Shown here: positions 23,795-37,714 of the stretch, piece by piece
Numbering within the stretch: position 1 is the stretch's first letter
How the letters are laid out: each line of letters begins with the position of its first letter
Assembly (NCBI GenBank): GCA_950295325.1
Contig: OX485804.1
Coordinates: forward strand, 45,620,429 to 45,684,428
DNA from: Polytrichum commune
Lineage: Eukaryota; Streptophyta; Polytrichopsida; Polytrichales; Polytrichaceae
Length of the DNA: 64,000 nucleotides
Direction: 5' to 3'
Notes under the pieces: generated by a model
What the model was told of the DNA's origin: nothing
Seen by the model: the letters and a program-made list of their open reading frames with translations, nothing else
The model's database searches: none
Made by a program: the position numbers and the translations under genes

Positions 23795-24172
23795 ATCAAC
23801 ACCATCGGCACATGGCCACACCTCTTATCCACATGCCCAAACCAATACATAGGAAGGTTATGAATATCAAGACACAACAATGCAACCCACCAAACAATGC
23901 ACACTGCAATCAACAAACACAAGAGATTCTATGCTTTGATCAATGATGGAAACCAAAACTCTATACCCCAAGACATAACAATCATTGAATGGCTACTACA
24001 ATGTACATGCACTCTCACCCCCATGCACTTGTCTAGCTAGACTAAGGCCGGACATCTTATGTGTACTAAGAGCCCTTGACAATAGCCAACCCCCACTTGA
24101 CACAACACCACCCAACACCTTACATTTATAGAAATCACCTATTGCCATGATCAGTTCCCCACAATCGCCCCG
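23795..24172 (+). mobile_element. Decayed LINE, 3' part after the zinc-knuckle
   Basis: Continues the LINE of 19400-22856 across the 935-bp insertion. NTIGTWPHLLSTCPNQYIG then RHNNATHQTMHTAINKHKRF resembles the terminal zinc-binding region of LINE polymerases. It ends where the GTGGACTC element begins. Confidence 0.55.
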
Positions 24173-24175
24173 GGG

Positions 24176-25727
24176 GTGGACTCTTCATACCACGCATGAA
24201 CTACTGTGAGTGTAGAAAAGGGAGTTATTTGAGGCATTAATGTACATAGTATACATTAGGGAGAACCATTATTTGTCGTTCCTTGTCTATTTCTTTTGGG
24301 AGTTATAGATTTACAATGTTGCAATTACTCTCACTTACCAAATGTCTTTTCATCCAAATTTCAATCATCCATGACAATATTTCATCACAAGTTGTTGACA
24401 AGAGAAGGTTTGGTCTTGGCCAATGGATGAACTCAACCATCATCCATGACAATAATTGTTCACTTATTCATAAGAAGTGTCATCCCAAAATCTACCATAG
24501 GGACGTAAAAGACCATATGACACCAAATATCATATATAGTGTAGTTTCATCTTATTTGCATTTTTCAGTCATTGTCATATAGTAAGTCCCCAATGACTAG
24601 CATGTCCATTCTTGTTAGGGTTTGCATTTGAATTGTTCAAGGTTTTCCCAAGATAGAGACTCTTGGACCCGGGAATTGGACTCTACATTGGAAACCTAAA
24701 TGACATACGTGGTGACTATGAAGTAAAACCCCCTAGATACAAGAATTTTATAGAGAGATGCAAATGTGTATGTACCAGCGGTAGAGTAGAAAATGGGCTC
24801 ATGTATTTATACTAACATTTTCAATTTAATGTGATAAATGCCTCCACTACATACACTAATATAGTCATGAAAAGAATTGGCATTCACTACATATACAAGT
24901 CATTGGGGACGATTATCATATAAGAAGAATGAATGAAAATATAAATCAAATGAAACCAACACATCAATTGTCAATTTTTCCTCTAAACCTTAGGGGCCCC
25001 TTTTGTACATCTACCTTTACTTCAATAAATTATCGACCTTTTTGAATGTACACACTAGAGAAAAACAATATTTCTCCCTTATGTATATCATGTACGGTAA
25101 TGCCTTAAATAATGCCCCGTTCTGAACTCATGTTCATTCATATGTGGTATGAAGAGTCCACACTCCAGGCTCTTGGAGCACTCATTGGCGCACTTGGGTT
25201 TTGCTCTCCAAATTCTGGCTAATTTATTATGCTCTTGGATTTTCTTGTTTTCAAGAGCTACATTCCATGGCTGAAAAAAATGCTCAATGACTTTGTTGTT
25301 GGAAAGTGAAAGTGGATTGTATGTGTAATAAAGGCCTATTTATTTCATGATTCATATTTTGCATATATAGTGGAGGCTTTCATCATAGTAAATTGAAAGG
25401 CGTGGTATAAATACATGAGTCCATTGTCTAGCCTATGAATGAGTACATACACTACAATTGAAGGGTTTATATAAAGTACACTTATAAGTGCATTATATAT
25501 GTAATAAAGAGCTATTTATTTCATGGTTCATAATTTGTGGATGTAGTGGAGGCATTCATCACATTAAATTGAGAAGCTTAGTATAAAGACATGAGTCCAT
25601 TTCCTAGCCTACAATTAGTACGTATACATTTGTTTCTCTCTATAAAAAAGATCTCGTATATAGGGGGGTTTTATTTCGTAATCACCCGTGCACATCATTT
25701 AGGTTTCCAATGAAGAGTCCACCTCCG
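24176..25727. mobile_element. Composite of GTGGACTCTTCA-terminus elements
   Basis: An outer pair GTGGACTCTTCATACCAC (24176) / GTGGTATGAAGAGTCCAC (25144-25161) encloses ~985 bp with a further inverted copy inside (TGGAAACCTAAATGACAT near 24690). A second segment to 25727 ends CCAATGAAGAGTCCAC and has an internal tandem repeat (25310-25450, 25490-25630). It interrupts an A/C-rich LINE relic. Confidence 0.6.
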
Positions 25728-26140
25728 GAATTTTTTTTGGGGGGGAGGAGGTGGGGGGAGGGCTATAAAGCAATGCACATGTTCATGGGATATTCCCCAT
25801 CTTTGATGAATATTTTTGGAATCTACCTATTATATTCTCATAATTAGATTTGAATACCCTTAATTTTTCTAAGTCTTTCATAATGTTTAGTTTGAAATAC
25901 TATATGGGCCCCTATGTTTTGTTGCATCTTGTTTTCTTGTGGAACACAACTTAACCCCCCCTCCCCCCAATTAACCACAACCCCAGCCATTTCCCATTCA
26001 ATCTCTCAAACATGCAACTGCCTTGGATAAAGTTTTGCCAACCCACAATACGATCAACACAAATTGCATAGTTGCTCTCCTCCAAATAACCACTCCCAAC
26101 ACCAATACCGTTCAACCCCACCAACAAGAACTCATCTCCA

Positions 26141-26484
26141 CTACACTAAATAGGTAGATTAGTGTTGGAAACACTAATAGTCGACGAAAACGCTAAATGT
26201 AAATTGTCTCTATAGTGTTAGAACACTAAATGTCAACTCTAACACTATTTGTACCAAGTAGTAACTTTAAATATTTACATGAGCGCATTTAGTGTTAGAT
26301 GATATTTTGTAAATCTTGGAATGAAGAATTGAAGGAAGAAGAATATGAGAACCTCGTAAAAGGTATAATTTGTTCAAACCCTATTCAAACACTAATTGTA
26401 ATATCAATTGAGAATTAGTGTTTTAGGTAACTATTGCATCTAACACTAATCTTCATCTAACACTAATCTACCTATTTAGTGTAG
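26141..26484. mobile_element. MITE with CTACACTAAATAGGTAGATT termini
   Basis: 344-bp inverted-repeat element. The right end is the exact complement of at least 26 bases at the left end. The interior repeats the theme AACACTAAT many times in both orientations. No coding sequence. Confidence 0.8.
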
Positions 26485-29105
26485 CAATTTTGCTCGAGCA
26501 GAGGACTCGCGGGAGTGCACCCTTCATTAAAGGCGTGACCGAGATGCATGCATCACTTGCAGACTAATACCCATGTGAACAACATTTAGGTGGACATTAA
26601 ACGAATATACATACAAAGAAATAGCAAGATATTTACATACCACACATAGATATTCAACAATAGGTAAAATTATAACATATGTATACAAAGAAAAAGGAAC
26701 TTGCAAAAAAACAAGTCTCCAACATTTTTATGCACAAATACTTCATCTCATACTAGTAACTGCATCCAATGTGGTAGAGTTTCCCCCAACTTTCCTCCAT
26801 GATTACCAACCCCCCCCCCCAAAAAAAAAAATGGGCGTTCATATGCCACCTTGCTTTTATGAAAACTATTTGCACTCCGCACCATGACACCATTAAGTGG
26901 GAGTGAATAGGGAATTGAGAGTGGAGTGCAAGTTCTTTTTTGATTAGACATAAAAACCCTTAAATTGTATGCAACCCACAACTTACTAATTTTAATTCAT
27001 CTGATATTGTAATAAGCTTCAAAGATCCCAAATTAGTCTAGTTCAAGTCATTGGAGATGAGTCGACCACAAATATGAAGGACATCAAAAGTCTTTATGTT
27101 GGATGGATGAGAGGTACACGCATATGCAATAATTCCTTCTCTCCAGTTAAGGCAGGCATTTGAAGATAGAAACAGTGTCTGGGGAAATTTTTGAGCATAA
27201 TCAGTCAAAATCCTAGTGTTTCCGAATCCAACTGGTGACATGTTGTGATCTTCCAGTTTTTCTTTATCCATTTTGAGGTATATTCTTAAATTCCTCCAAA
27301 ATTATCAGTAATTTCCATGAACTTTTGAACTTCAACCGGTCATTTCTCAAATTCAACTGGTTCATCTGTAACTAGCGCCGGTTCTCCCCGTTCACAACTT
27401 TCTTTTCTTTTCTTTTAAAAAAAGAAAGTATAAGGAAGAATAGACTACAAGTAGGGTTTCCCATGAATGTGTGGTGAAAGGGGCCAAAGGGGTGGCAATG
27501 TCTTCTTAGGAGTCTCATGAACCCTTTCAACCAACTTTGCATGGCCCCTTCTCTCTTCTAAGTTATTTTGCCCAAGCAAACCCCCGGTGGAGTTCGCCTT
27601 GCAATCATGGAGCTCCCTCCCTTCACTTTCTGCCACCCTCCCGTAATTTCTTTGCCGACTCGTAAACATAAATCTCCGATTTCAATTCAATTGCTAAAAT
27701 ATTGTATATGAGAAATTGAGGACAAAATTGGAACACTCGGCAGCTTCTTCTTATTTTTCTTTTGAAAGGATGCAAGCTTGAGATCTTAGAAAGGAAGAAT
27801 ACACGATCTCGTTACATTATGTTGGCTAAGAACTTCCATGTAGAGTATGGGGGTAAACATATGAGAGAGAATACATTTGTCTTGTTCTCAAACATGCAAG
27901 TTGGGATGTGGTCGTCATCTCATTCATCTGTTTTATAGGTTGCATGAATCAATTTATTGAATTTTTCATGCCTTGACATTCTAGAAAGGTGAAAAGACAT
28001 CCAACAAAATACGAAAGTCTCAAAGGAGTGTTTGAGTGAAAAGAATGTGCCACCATAAGAAACCTTGATGCAAAATACGACAATCTCGGGTCGTCACCAA
28101 CATGATTATGCAAATCATTTTTGTCCTGCTCAAATGAAATGAGTTTCCAGTTATGGAATAGAGAGACAGCCAAATCCCCCCTCCTTAAATTTCAATTTCC
28201 CCCAATATTTGTGCCGACACTGATGCTTGTTCTCCGGGAAATTTAAGCACACTTCCATGTGGATAGTGGCTTGAAGTTTTTGTCACCTAGTGGTTCAAGC
28301 CAACTTGGCCGGCACACGAAAGTGCACCCTAAGTGTACAATGTGCAATCTTTCTCATTGAAATTCAAGCACACATTTCCAGAGCCAATTTTTCATGTGTA
28401 CCTCTATCCAACTTGATTGTCGGAGACACCTCGATGATGAAAACGCCTCAAGTTCAAAACAAAACTAGTGGATTCAATCAATGACAAAGTCAAGATTGTG
28501 GCACTCAATTTGGTCACGTGCTTGTCACACTATATGCATCCGATTTAGTGTGTGCCCACTTCATTCATTGAAACGGCCATGTGAATGATCGTGAAATGAC
28601 TGAGTAACAACCAAAGAAGGTGGCAAGGGACACCTCTCGCTTCAAGCCAAGGCATGGAGGCCGCTCTAAATCAACGTGGCACATCACTTTTAATGCCACA
28701 TTAAAGAAATGAAAACATAGTTAAAGAATCCAAAAATGATGCACATTGTTCGTGCATTCCTAGTAACTCATTGATGGATAAACAAAGCCCGGGTGAAGGT
28801 CCTACGGTTTGTTAAATTTACTTAACCCTTAAAGGACAATGCTGCCCCACGGGCTTGGTATTATTTTGGGAGAATCTTGTTCATAACTTCTACTCCATTG
28901 CACCAAATGGGGTTTTTAGAATGCCAAATCGAGCACCTTAGCAAGATCTATACTTCTTTAGAATAGAGCCTATGTAAATTAATTGGTTAATCATGCTTAA
29001 AATGAATTTTAAAAGATATTTTGGGTGTGGTATCGGGAAAGCATATGTCCTTTAAGGGTTAACAACGGATGCAAATCCGTAACATAAAGAGTGTGTCATG
29101 TGCAG
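26485..29105. other. Upstream of the EFHC-like gene
   Basis: Expected to contain the EFHC promoter and first coding exon. I found no ATG-bearing exon that ends in phase 0 at a good donor with the expected LPxLPG motif. It holds one TGATCGGGGAGA-family MITE and an inverted pair CCTTTAAGGGTTAA / TTAACCCTTAAAGG (28824-28838, 29050-29063). Confidence 0.5.
27176..27396. mobile_element. MITE of the TGATCGGGGAGA family
   Basis: Aligns to 16235-16460 (GAGCATAATCAGTCAAAATCC, AACTTCAACCGGTCATTTCTC, GCCGGTTCTCCCC). Upstream of the first EFHC-like exon found. Confidence 0.65.
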
Positions 29106-29297
29106 GAGCAACCCCGGCGGAAGGGCCAAACCCTAAATTTCTCGGAGGATGGGTTCCCGGAGGTCCGGCAATTGGGGAGGTCGAAAGTGCTCCCGGTCAA
29201 TGATTCACAAGAGAATTATGATAACGCGGGATCATGTTATGCATGTGTAAAGCAAACTAGCGGGGCTCAACCCGTGTGGCTCAAATATGATCGCCAG
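29106..29297 (+). CDS. EFHC-like exon A (N-terminal region)
   Basis: Acceptor TGCAG at 29101-29105 and donor CAG|GTATTT at 29298. Encodes 64 residues ending QPVWLKYDRQ, which leads straight into the first DM10 strand in the next exon. The early K-x-Q-T-L-N-F matches the conserved KxQTLxY of EFHC N-termini. Phase 0 on both sides, so an upstream exon with the ATG must also end in phase 0. Confidence 0.85.
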
Positions 29298-32200
29298 GTA
29301 TTTTGGTTTTCATCCTTTTGCACCGACCACTTCTTGTAGGATTTTAAAGAACCAAGTGATTGTTTAATTGCGAGATCCATTTAGCAAATCCGGATCACGG
29401 TTGTGCTCAATTTCCTCATACTTTTGGAAGCTCATATGAAGAGAGAGAGAGAGAAACAACAATGACACCAACCCCAAGTGTTGATGTGACTGAGGGATGT
29501 TTCATCTTGATCATAACCGTGAGCTCATAGGTGAACCCGGAACGGTTTATTGAGCAGGGTTACGGGACAAGTGCTATTGTCTCCAATCTGAGGTGTTCTC
29601 TATTACTAACCAATGAACATAGGAATATCTTATTGATTATCAGAGTAATGATTTTCTTTCTTATGAAATAAGTATATGAGTAGCCCCCTTCCAAATCATG
29701 TTGGTTGTAAACCTAGAATGGTTGCAATCTCTTCTATGCATGTGTCTTTTTGGTGTATGTTCTTAGATAAAGACTTAACCAAACATCACTCAAATGTAGG
29801 TGTCCATTATTAGAGATGAAACCCACCGAAGTTGTTTGCCTTCGATGTTTGTGGACATCTCCAAGGACGTATGTCAATACATGCATGCAAGTCATGGACA
29901 ATTAACCTACGTCACTAGGGAAGTGCCCTACGGCACTGGGATAATATGCAAATCCACCATAATGGTAGATTGGCATATTTCTCTCAATGACACATGTTGA
30001 TCACCTGGGACTCATATCTTGGTAGTGTGTGGACACAAATTGGTATTCACAAATTCCAGGACCCGCAAACCTTGGTATATAACACACTTGAATAATCCTA
30101 TGGTTGGGGAGGATGGTTTGAGTTGCATAGGTGCTACGGTTCTATGGATATTTTAAGGAACAAGTGGACGAGCGAGTGGAAGAGAATCATCGCTACCGCA
30201 AGTGCACCTTGTACTACTACTTGTCCGATGGCCAAATGCACATATCGGTATGCACATATACCTCTCATTTACTCACCAAAACACCTTGAAATAGTGTGAT
30301 GCCCAAGGATTATTACTTTTAAGCTCATTCAAGACTGAGAATCAACTTCAAACGTCCCCAAATGATTACTCTTATCATTCCACCATGCACGATTTAGATG
30401 ATTTGAACCACAATTCTAGAGAAAGCCATGTTTTTTTTCATATGGTTGGATGAGAGGGATGCTTGTATGCAACACAATTCCCTCTTGCCCTCAAACATTG
30501 TTCACTCCCAAATACTTAGAAACGCCCAAACTTTCAAAATTTGTTACTGCAGCAAAATCGACATTCACTCACTTAGAACTATATTCGTTAATTTGGGATT
30601 TTTTCGGCATTTTGAGATAGTTACAAATATAAGAACATGGATAAAATCACACAGATATTGGAGAATGTTGTAAGATGCAAATACTTTGAAGCGGGTGTTC
30701 CTATCAAGAACCCAATTAAGAACTCATATCAAGATGGTTTAGGTAGGACGACCCAAACATTTGACCATGTTGTTGTGGTCCATATATTAATTTGAGACAA
30801 GAGAAAGTCTCAAATTAACGAATATAATGATACTAATAGAAATTCTTGTAGAATTGGAACACCCTTATTACTGGTGTTGTGCAATCTATTCAATCCTATC
30901 ATCTCTAAGGCAGTCAATCCCAACACTTTGTTGATACTTAGAGCAATCCAAATTTTGACTGGCAATCACCCCATTGGATTGGCCTTTCAAATGCATTCAG
31001 AAGCCATGCAACTTGAACTACTCGAAATCATATCTCATTATCTTACGGAATTTTTGAAGATAGAAAAATTCCCGCATTGTGAGTTGAGAAGTGGGGCCAC
31101 AAGCGATATGCCACATTTGCCTATACATTATGTCTTATAATACGTAATTTATTCAAGCGTGAAGCTCGCAAATCCATGTTGGAACCTCCGGTAACTTGTC
31201 TCCATCACATTGTACAACACAAGGGCTTTGTATGTGTGTGGACATGTATAGGTCATGCTATGCATCTGCTAGATTTTCTTTGTAGAGGATCCATGCATCA
31301 CATGTGTTGTGTTTATTACACACTTCGTTTTAGGTGTCCAAAATAGGTCACAAATTGAAGCAGGTGCACCTACCTTTAAGTGTATGGATTGTCCGTCATC
31401 TTCCAGGTGTTTTTTTGGGTAGAGTTCACTTGCTTTCCCAACGGAAATTGTTAATGGTACAGTTAGAAGAGCATATTCAAAGTGCTTTGATGAGACTTGA
31501 TAAGTGTTGTAAATGTATGCGTTATAGATGGTGTGTGTGACTACAATTACTAGATTTATAAATTTCTAGATGCTTCTTGTTAGCAATTGAATTGGGATAT
31601 TGATTCACCAAAGTGTGCCTTATTTGAATTTTGTATGCAAATGCTAGAAGGTTTCGAATTTTTATTGGTAGATCCTAAACCAACACGGGAGCATGATGTT
31701 AACATGGTGGATATTCTCAAAATTTAAGATGTATTTATTATAGTGCAAGGTATTAGTGTGTCGGTCTTGGGTGGATGTTACTTTTAGCATGCTCCACCTT
31801 AAAGGATTCATGTTGTAAGTGTATTTTGTTGAAAGAGTGTGGATTGTGGGGTTGATGGCAGGAACCAAAAGAGAGAAATAGTGGCATGCTTCAGGTGCAT
31901 CATCAATATCAACCTTTTTCTTACTAATATAGTGTCAATTTGTTGCATGAGTAAATAGACTCAGGGTCAAATTGTAAGGTCCCAAAGTACAAATAAATAT
32001 TTAAAAATATAAAGTAAACATCAAATTTTTATTCACCGACATGAATGGAAAATTGCTCCCCTTACAACAATCATTTTTTACCAAGCTTTAGGGTAAGGAT
32101 AATACCTTCCTTTATCAAGTTGGGGAAAAAATGGAGTTTGCAATGTATTGACTTAGTAGTGCATTATTTATGGTATTAAATGTCATGTACATTATTTGCG

Positions 32201-35200
32201 AAGGGACTAAACTAGATGCTTAGAGGTCTCAAAAACATCATGCATGCTATTTGTCAATATGATACTACTCACCAACATCAATAAAAAAATAAAACATTGA
32301 AGTGAGAATTTATTTACATCATGACATTTAGCGTAGTACATTGGGATACTTGGGATGGTGCTTTTGTAGTTTAACACAAGGGGAAGATATTATTGAGCAT
32401 ACTCTTTGCAAATGCCATGTATTTATATTTTAATATGCAAGAGGAAAATATCCTTGAGCATACTAATGGCAAGTGTCATTTGCATATACTTTAGTCAACT
32501 TGTAGACCATTGCATAATATAGACATATACCTCATAACATTATTGAACATACTCATGCCAAGATACCAGCAAGCGCACGTAAAACGCTGAATGTCATGAG
32601 GTGACACCAGTGACGAGTTGTTAATCAATGATGTAACCTAACATACACTTCAAAATAGGGTCAGTGACACTATTACGCATGTGACACTAAACGCCATAAA
32701 CGGTGTAGTTTCCTTGGCCGCAAAAGAGAGCGAGCTAATGAGAGAGTTGGGACATGGGAGACATGGTGGTGCAGGGTGTGTTCTTAAAGAAGCAAAAGGT
32801 GCCCAATGGCAAAGGCGGGTGGATTGAAGTGGCGGATTTCCAGTTGGGGAGAGACCTCACTATTTTCAGCCATACATTCCACATTTGTGGCTGTGATGTC
32901 TTCACAAGAGTTAATAATACTCACCTTCCCTCTTGACCTTTTTTTTTTATTATTGAACTCGAGTTACAGTCTACCCTCTATAAATGTTAACCCTCGGGAG
33001 TGGATCAAAGTTAACATTTATAGAGGTGTTAACAGTTAACAATTATAAAATTACTTTTTTGAGCAATATACAAATCTTAACATTTATAAATATAAGCAAT
33101 TGTGAAGAGTCCTTGTGAGAGAATACCATTCATAAAATTGCAAACCCAATCAAAACTTTATTCAATATCAAGTTTACAAATCACGGGTGAAGTATGAATC
33201 AATGGTTCTTTGGTGAGATTCAATCTGCACCAACAAACCCACATACTTGGACACATCACATGAACGTGATTCCATGTACCTTCTAATGGTACCAAAACTA
33301 GATTGCAAGTCACTATAAGATGGAATGGGTTCCCCCTCACACTCCTCTCCCCATGGAATGGTTGTATTTCATTCGTTAACATTTATAGAGTCAAATTTAC
33401 AAAGAAGGGAGTACCATTTTGTTAACAATTAACACGTTTAACATTTATAGTGTGCAATATGTGGGGAGTAGAAGAAAGTTAACATTTAGAGAGGGTTAAC
33501 ACTTATAGGTATAACATTTATAGAGGGTGGATTGTATTGGGGTCGTGGTTTGGGCCCTTATTCAAACTTAAACACCCCCCCCCCCTTCCTTCAATGTTTT
33601 TGGTTACACACTTGGTGTAGCTGGAGTTGAAAGGTAGAGTTAACATCAAGTAATCATCTCTCCTCTAATGATGTGATTTGTGGAGTGGAGACGAATGGTT
33701 TCTAGACTCTAGTGCAATGTTTGTGTGAGGATAAATACCCCCTACAAATCATCTCCTATGCTTTGACCTTGGAATTAATTATCTCCCGGTGCCACATAGT
33801 AACTACAAACATGACATAAACAAAGAGCAAACTACAACCTCACAACCACCCTCAACTACATCTTGTATCATGAATCGTGACTTATGATGGATTCTAGCAT
33901 GCAGATGTGCATTAAAATCTGGCATATAGATATCTTGAAGAATGCCAATATAGGTTATCTATGACTATAGAGTACATTCATAATACATAACATATTCACC
34001 TTGATATTGAAATTCGCAATCTCAACTTCCAAGCTCCTCAACTGAAACAATCATTGACCCCACCACAACACACAAACGTTGTTGCTTGTCGCACCTCATA
34101 GACTTGTTGTTGAAATGGGCGAGTGGTCGACTATCCCAATCCCTAAGATCATATATTCTGCCACTTTAACTTTCAAAATAAAAAGTTGAGAACGAGACAC
34201 ACTTTGTACTGGAGTGTCCCCTCTATAACTCCACTAGAGATACGTCTCTTTCCTTGTTTGAGGATTGTGGTATTAGGCAATTCAAATCTTTCTTCCAACT
34301 GGACCATCAGGTTGATATTAGCCTCTATCTCACATACCCTCACAGATGCCACCGCACTTCAAATACTCTAAGGAACCAAACTTCTTGACACCAACCTAAT
34401 GTACTTGTAGTCATGTAAGCCTTTTGGCTTCGTGGACTTCAAAATCCGTTTCATTTCATTGGACTTTGTAATGTGCTCATGTAACATATACATGGTTATC
34501 ATATATCTCTACATATGTATGTGAATGTAGGGAAGGCACCACGGGCCTTGGCTTGGTGGTTAGGGCTCATGACCCCCAATGAGGAGGTTGTGGGTTCTAT
34601 TCCCCATGCAGGGCGTGGTGCTCACCACCTTAGTCCACCCAACTATGGTGGGGGGTCCTTGGACCTTGTTGTATGGGTACCTCAAAGCCCTTTGGGGGGA
34701 TACCATGTCCGGTATCTTCAAGGCACTAGTGGCTAGCTAGGAACTAGTATGGTGTGTCACTATAGTGCCCATCCTCGAAAGGGGAGAGTAGTATTGCCCC
34801 AATGTCCCCTTGTCCGGTGGGCATCGGGTCATTGACATTACGAACGGACACTTCATTCACGCTGGCCCCTTCAAAGGGACCGGAGTTTCTATCTATCTAT
34901 CTATCTATCTGAATGTAGCGATGTGTCTATAACAATAGTAGGTGCATTCATAGCATAATAAGGGTGCTTGCAAATCGGGTGGTTATTTATTTGGGACATG
35001 GGAATTCAGAGGTACTTGATGAAGGCCAGGTTGCCCATTGGAGATGAGGAGCCCTTCCCCGGGGAGCCTTTGGAAGAATACCGAGCTCATTACCGCCACG
35101 TCATCACCGCCAAGCAAAAAGAATATGCTCTTCGCCAATTCTTGGATCTCGATGGCAAAGTGTTGCGCTTCTTTTGTGTGTGGGATGATCGAGCCGTTCC

Positions 35201-37665
35201 TTATGGAGAGCGCCGTCCTTATGTACAATAACCACCCCCCCATATGATGCTCTATTTAGTGTTAGTCTCTAGTGATCGTGACTTTCTCCTTTCAACTTTG
35301 AGTCCATGAATTTTGGTCAAGTTTGAGTCCCCTTACCGGTGGAATTGTCCTCAAAACGCTACTCGCATATGAGTCTTAGGTAATCGTCATGTGTCAGTGG
35401 AAGAAGAACAATGCATATCTATCGTAATGGTAGATTTATAGATTTTCAATGACGTAAGGCAAGTTTCTAGTGACGTAGAATAATTATCCAAGGTTCATAT
35501 GTTTGTAGTGAAAGGATAGGAGATGCATCCTCTCTTTGATTTGTAAGCCGGATTTAATCCATTTTCAACAAGTAGTCCAGATGTACCTAGGTTGGCCAAG
35601 CCCACCAACCTCATGGCTCCCAAGAAGTCCCCAAGGTCAATATACATGTTCCCAAAAGAAAGCGACCAAAATCGGGATTAAAATCCGGTGAGACCAAGAA
35701 TAAGAGGAAAAAACTCTTTGAGCATGTGTTTATTTATAGGTCCAAATACGGGAGAGGCAAGCTATACAAGAATAGAACTCATGGGCGGTTTTTCCCCCCC
35801 TTGTGTTGAAAGGATAATTCTAGTATCATTGTCACATTCATTGATGTATCACAAGCTCTCTACTTGTTAGGGTATCAAGTCATTTGAAGGGTACATTTGT
35901 AGAGTGACCCGTCACTTTTTTCAATCCTATAAGTGAAGGAAGGTAAAGACTTATCTATGTACAATGAAAGACGTGATGGTGATGGTGGTGGTGAGGCCAT
36001 CGTCTCACCATTCCCAGATGTTATGAGAACGGTGGATGGAAACAACAAGGTGGAAGCTTAGACGACTGGAGACCACATTAAACTACTTCATAATTCGTTT
36101 GCATGGGTGCAATGAGTGCTATGGATTAGAACGGCAGTGGTCCAAACTAGTTGCAAAACAATAAATCTATTTTCTTATTTTCTTATCTTATTTTTAAACA
36201 GATATTGCACTATTTCTTGGGAGATGACACAATTGAAATCTTGGAGCTCAATGAGCGTAACAATGGCCACATGCAATTCCCCATGCTGCTCAAGCGCCAG
36301 AAACTGCCCAAAGTCCTTCCAAGCGAGCTTCTCAGTGAGTCTACTCCCTTGCATTCTTCTAACTTAAAACATATAAGGTAGACGTGCCTAATTCGGTTGC
36401 TACTCTTGATCAAACACCTATAATTGAGTGGTATGTGGTTTGGTGTGGATCCAAGAGTGGATACCAAAAAGACATGTGTTTAAAGAGACTGGATTACGTG
36501 CTTGAGATATGATAACTTTTCTAGGTTCAGTATTTAGCATAATTTGGGGGGGGGACACCTGTATGATCATTTTAATGAGCACGTGAGTTTTCGCATTGGT
36601 AAAAAATGAGATATTCATATGAGCTTTGAAAATTATAAAGAAAGTGTCAACAACCTCGATTTAGATTCGCTAATGATCTCATATGAATCACATGTTTCAT
36701 AATCAAAGAGAAGTGGGCTGGTTGGAAAAAGTAACCGATTTTAGGACCATCTACCTTAAGGTAGGCATGCCTCAAACAACCACTTTTAGCGATACAACCA
36801 CTTCTCAAGGTATATGAAACACACATTTGGTGCAAAACATTCAGCAAGTCCAAGACATCCTGGTAGCCATTTTCCTCGTGATTTTTTGAACTCATATGAA
36901 TATCCTAATCATCATCAAAAGGAAGAATATCCTCTCTTATCAATTGATCACATAGGTCTCCCCAACTAGTGTGTTGAGTATTGAGTCTAGAACGATTCAC
37001 AGAATCCTAGCCTGTAGGTCCATTCTCTTTCAAACACACGTTTTTTTAATGTCCGTTCTTAAAACCATGCCCAACCACACACACATCTCAAATACCGGGG
37101 TCCGTTGGAGAAGAGTGACCAAAATTAGACCTACTTACCGTACATATATATTAAGCCGAATAACAAACACTACCACACACAAATGCTTCGTCGTGATTTG
37201 GGTGTCCTCTCTCTTCGGTCACCACCATTAAATAATTTCCTCTTTGCGTTTTGGGGGTGGGCTTTGCAAGGCCAAAAGAACATCGCCGGCATCTTGACGG
37301 CAAAACCAAAGGAGAATTACTACCGGGCGACCGACTTGCACATCGGGAGCTACGTTCGCATCTTTGAGCGAGAGATGTTCCTCCATGACATGGACGAGTT
37401 CACACGAAACTATTACCGCAAAGTGCATGGCTACTCCGAAGACATGCTCGCACCCATTAACGTTCAGGCAAGTCCACCAACCCGTACACTGGTTCCTTGG
37501 AGGCAAGGGTTTAGGCAACCAACAAAGAACAAGTGTATGAGTTGGTTCGCTCAAATCCATCATATGAGTCCCATACGATTGACTTAGGTCATTAAAGGAA
37601 ACATGCAAATCTACCATTATGGTATATTTGTATAGTTTCCTAATGACAAAGGTCAATTGCACAAG

Positions 37666-37714
<49 letters not shown>

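Noticed and set aside
27445-27669. 74-codon minus-strand ORF with mixed composition
   Set aside because: No homologous motif, no supporting splice sites, not linked to any neighbour.
34549-34603. tRNA gene suggested by A and B boxes
   Set aside because: No cloverleaf with a proper acceptor stem, and the sequence is part of a 376-bp element with target duplications, so it is a SINE.
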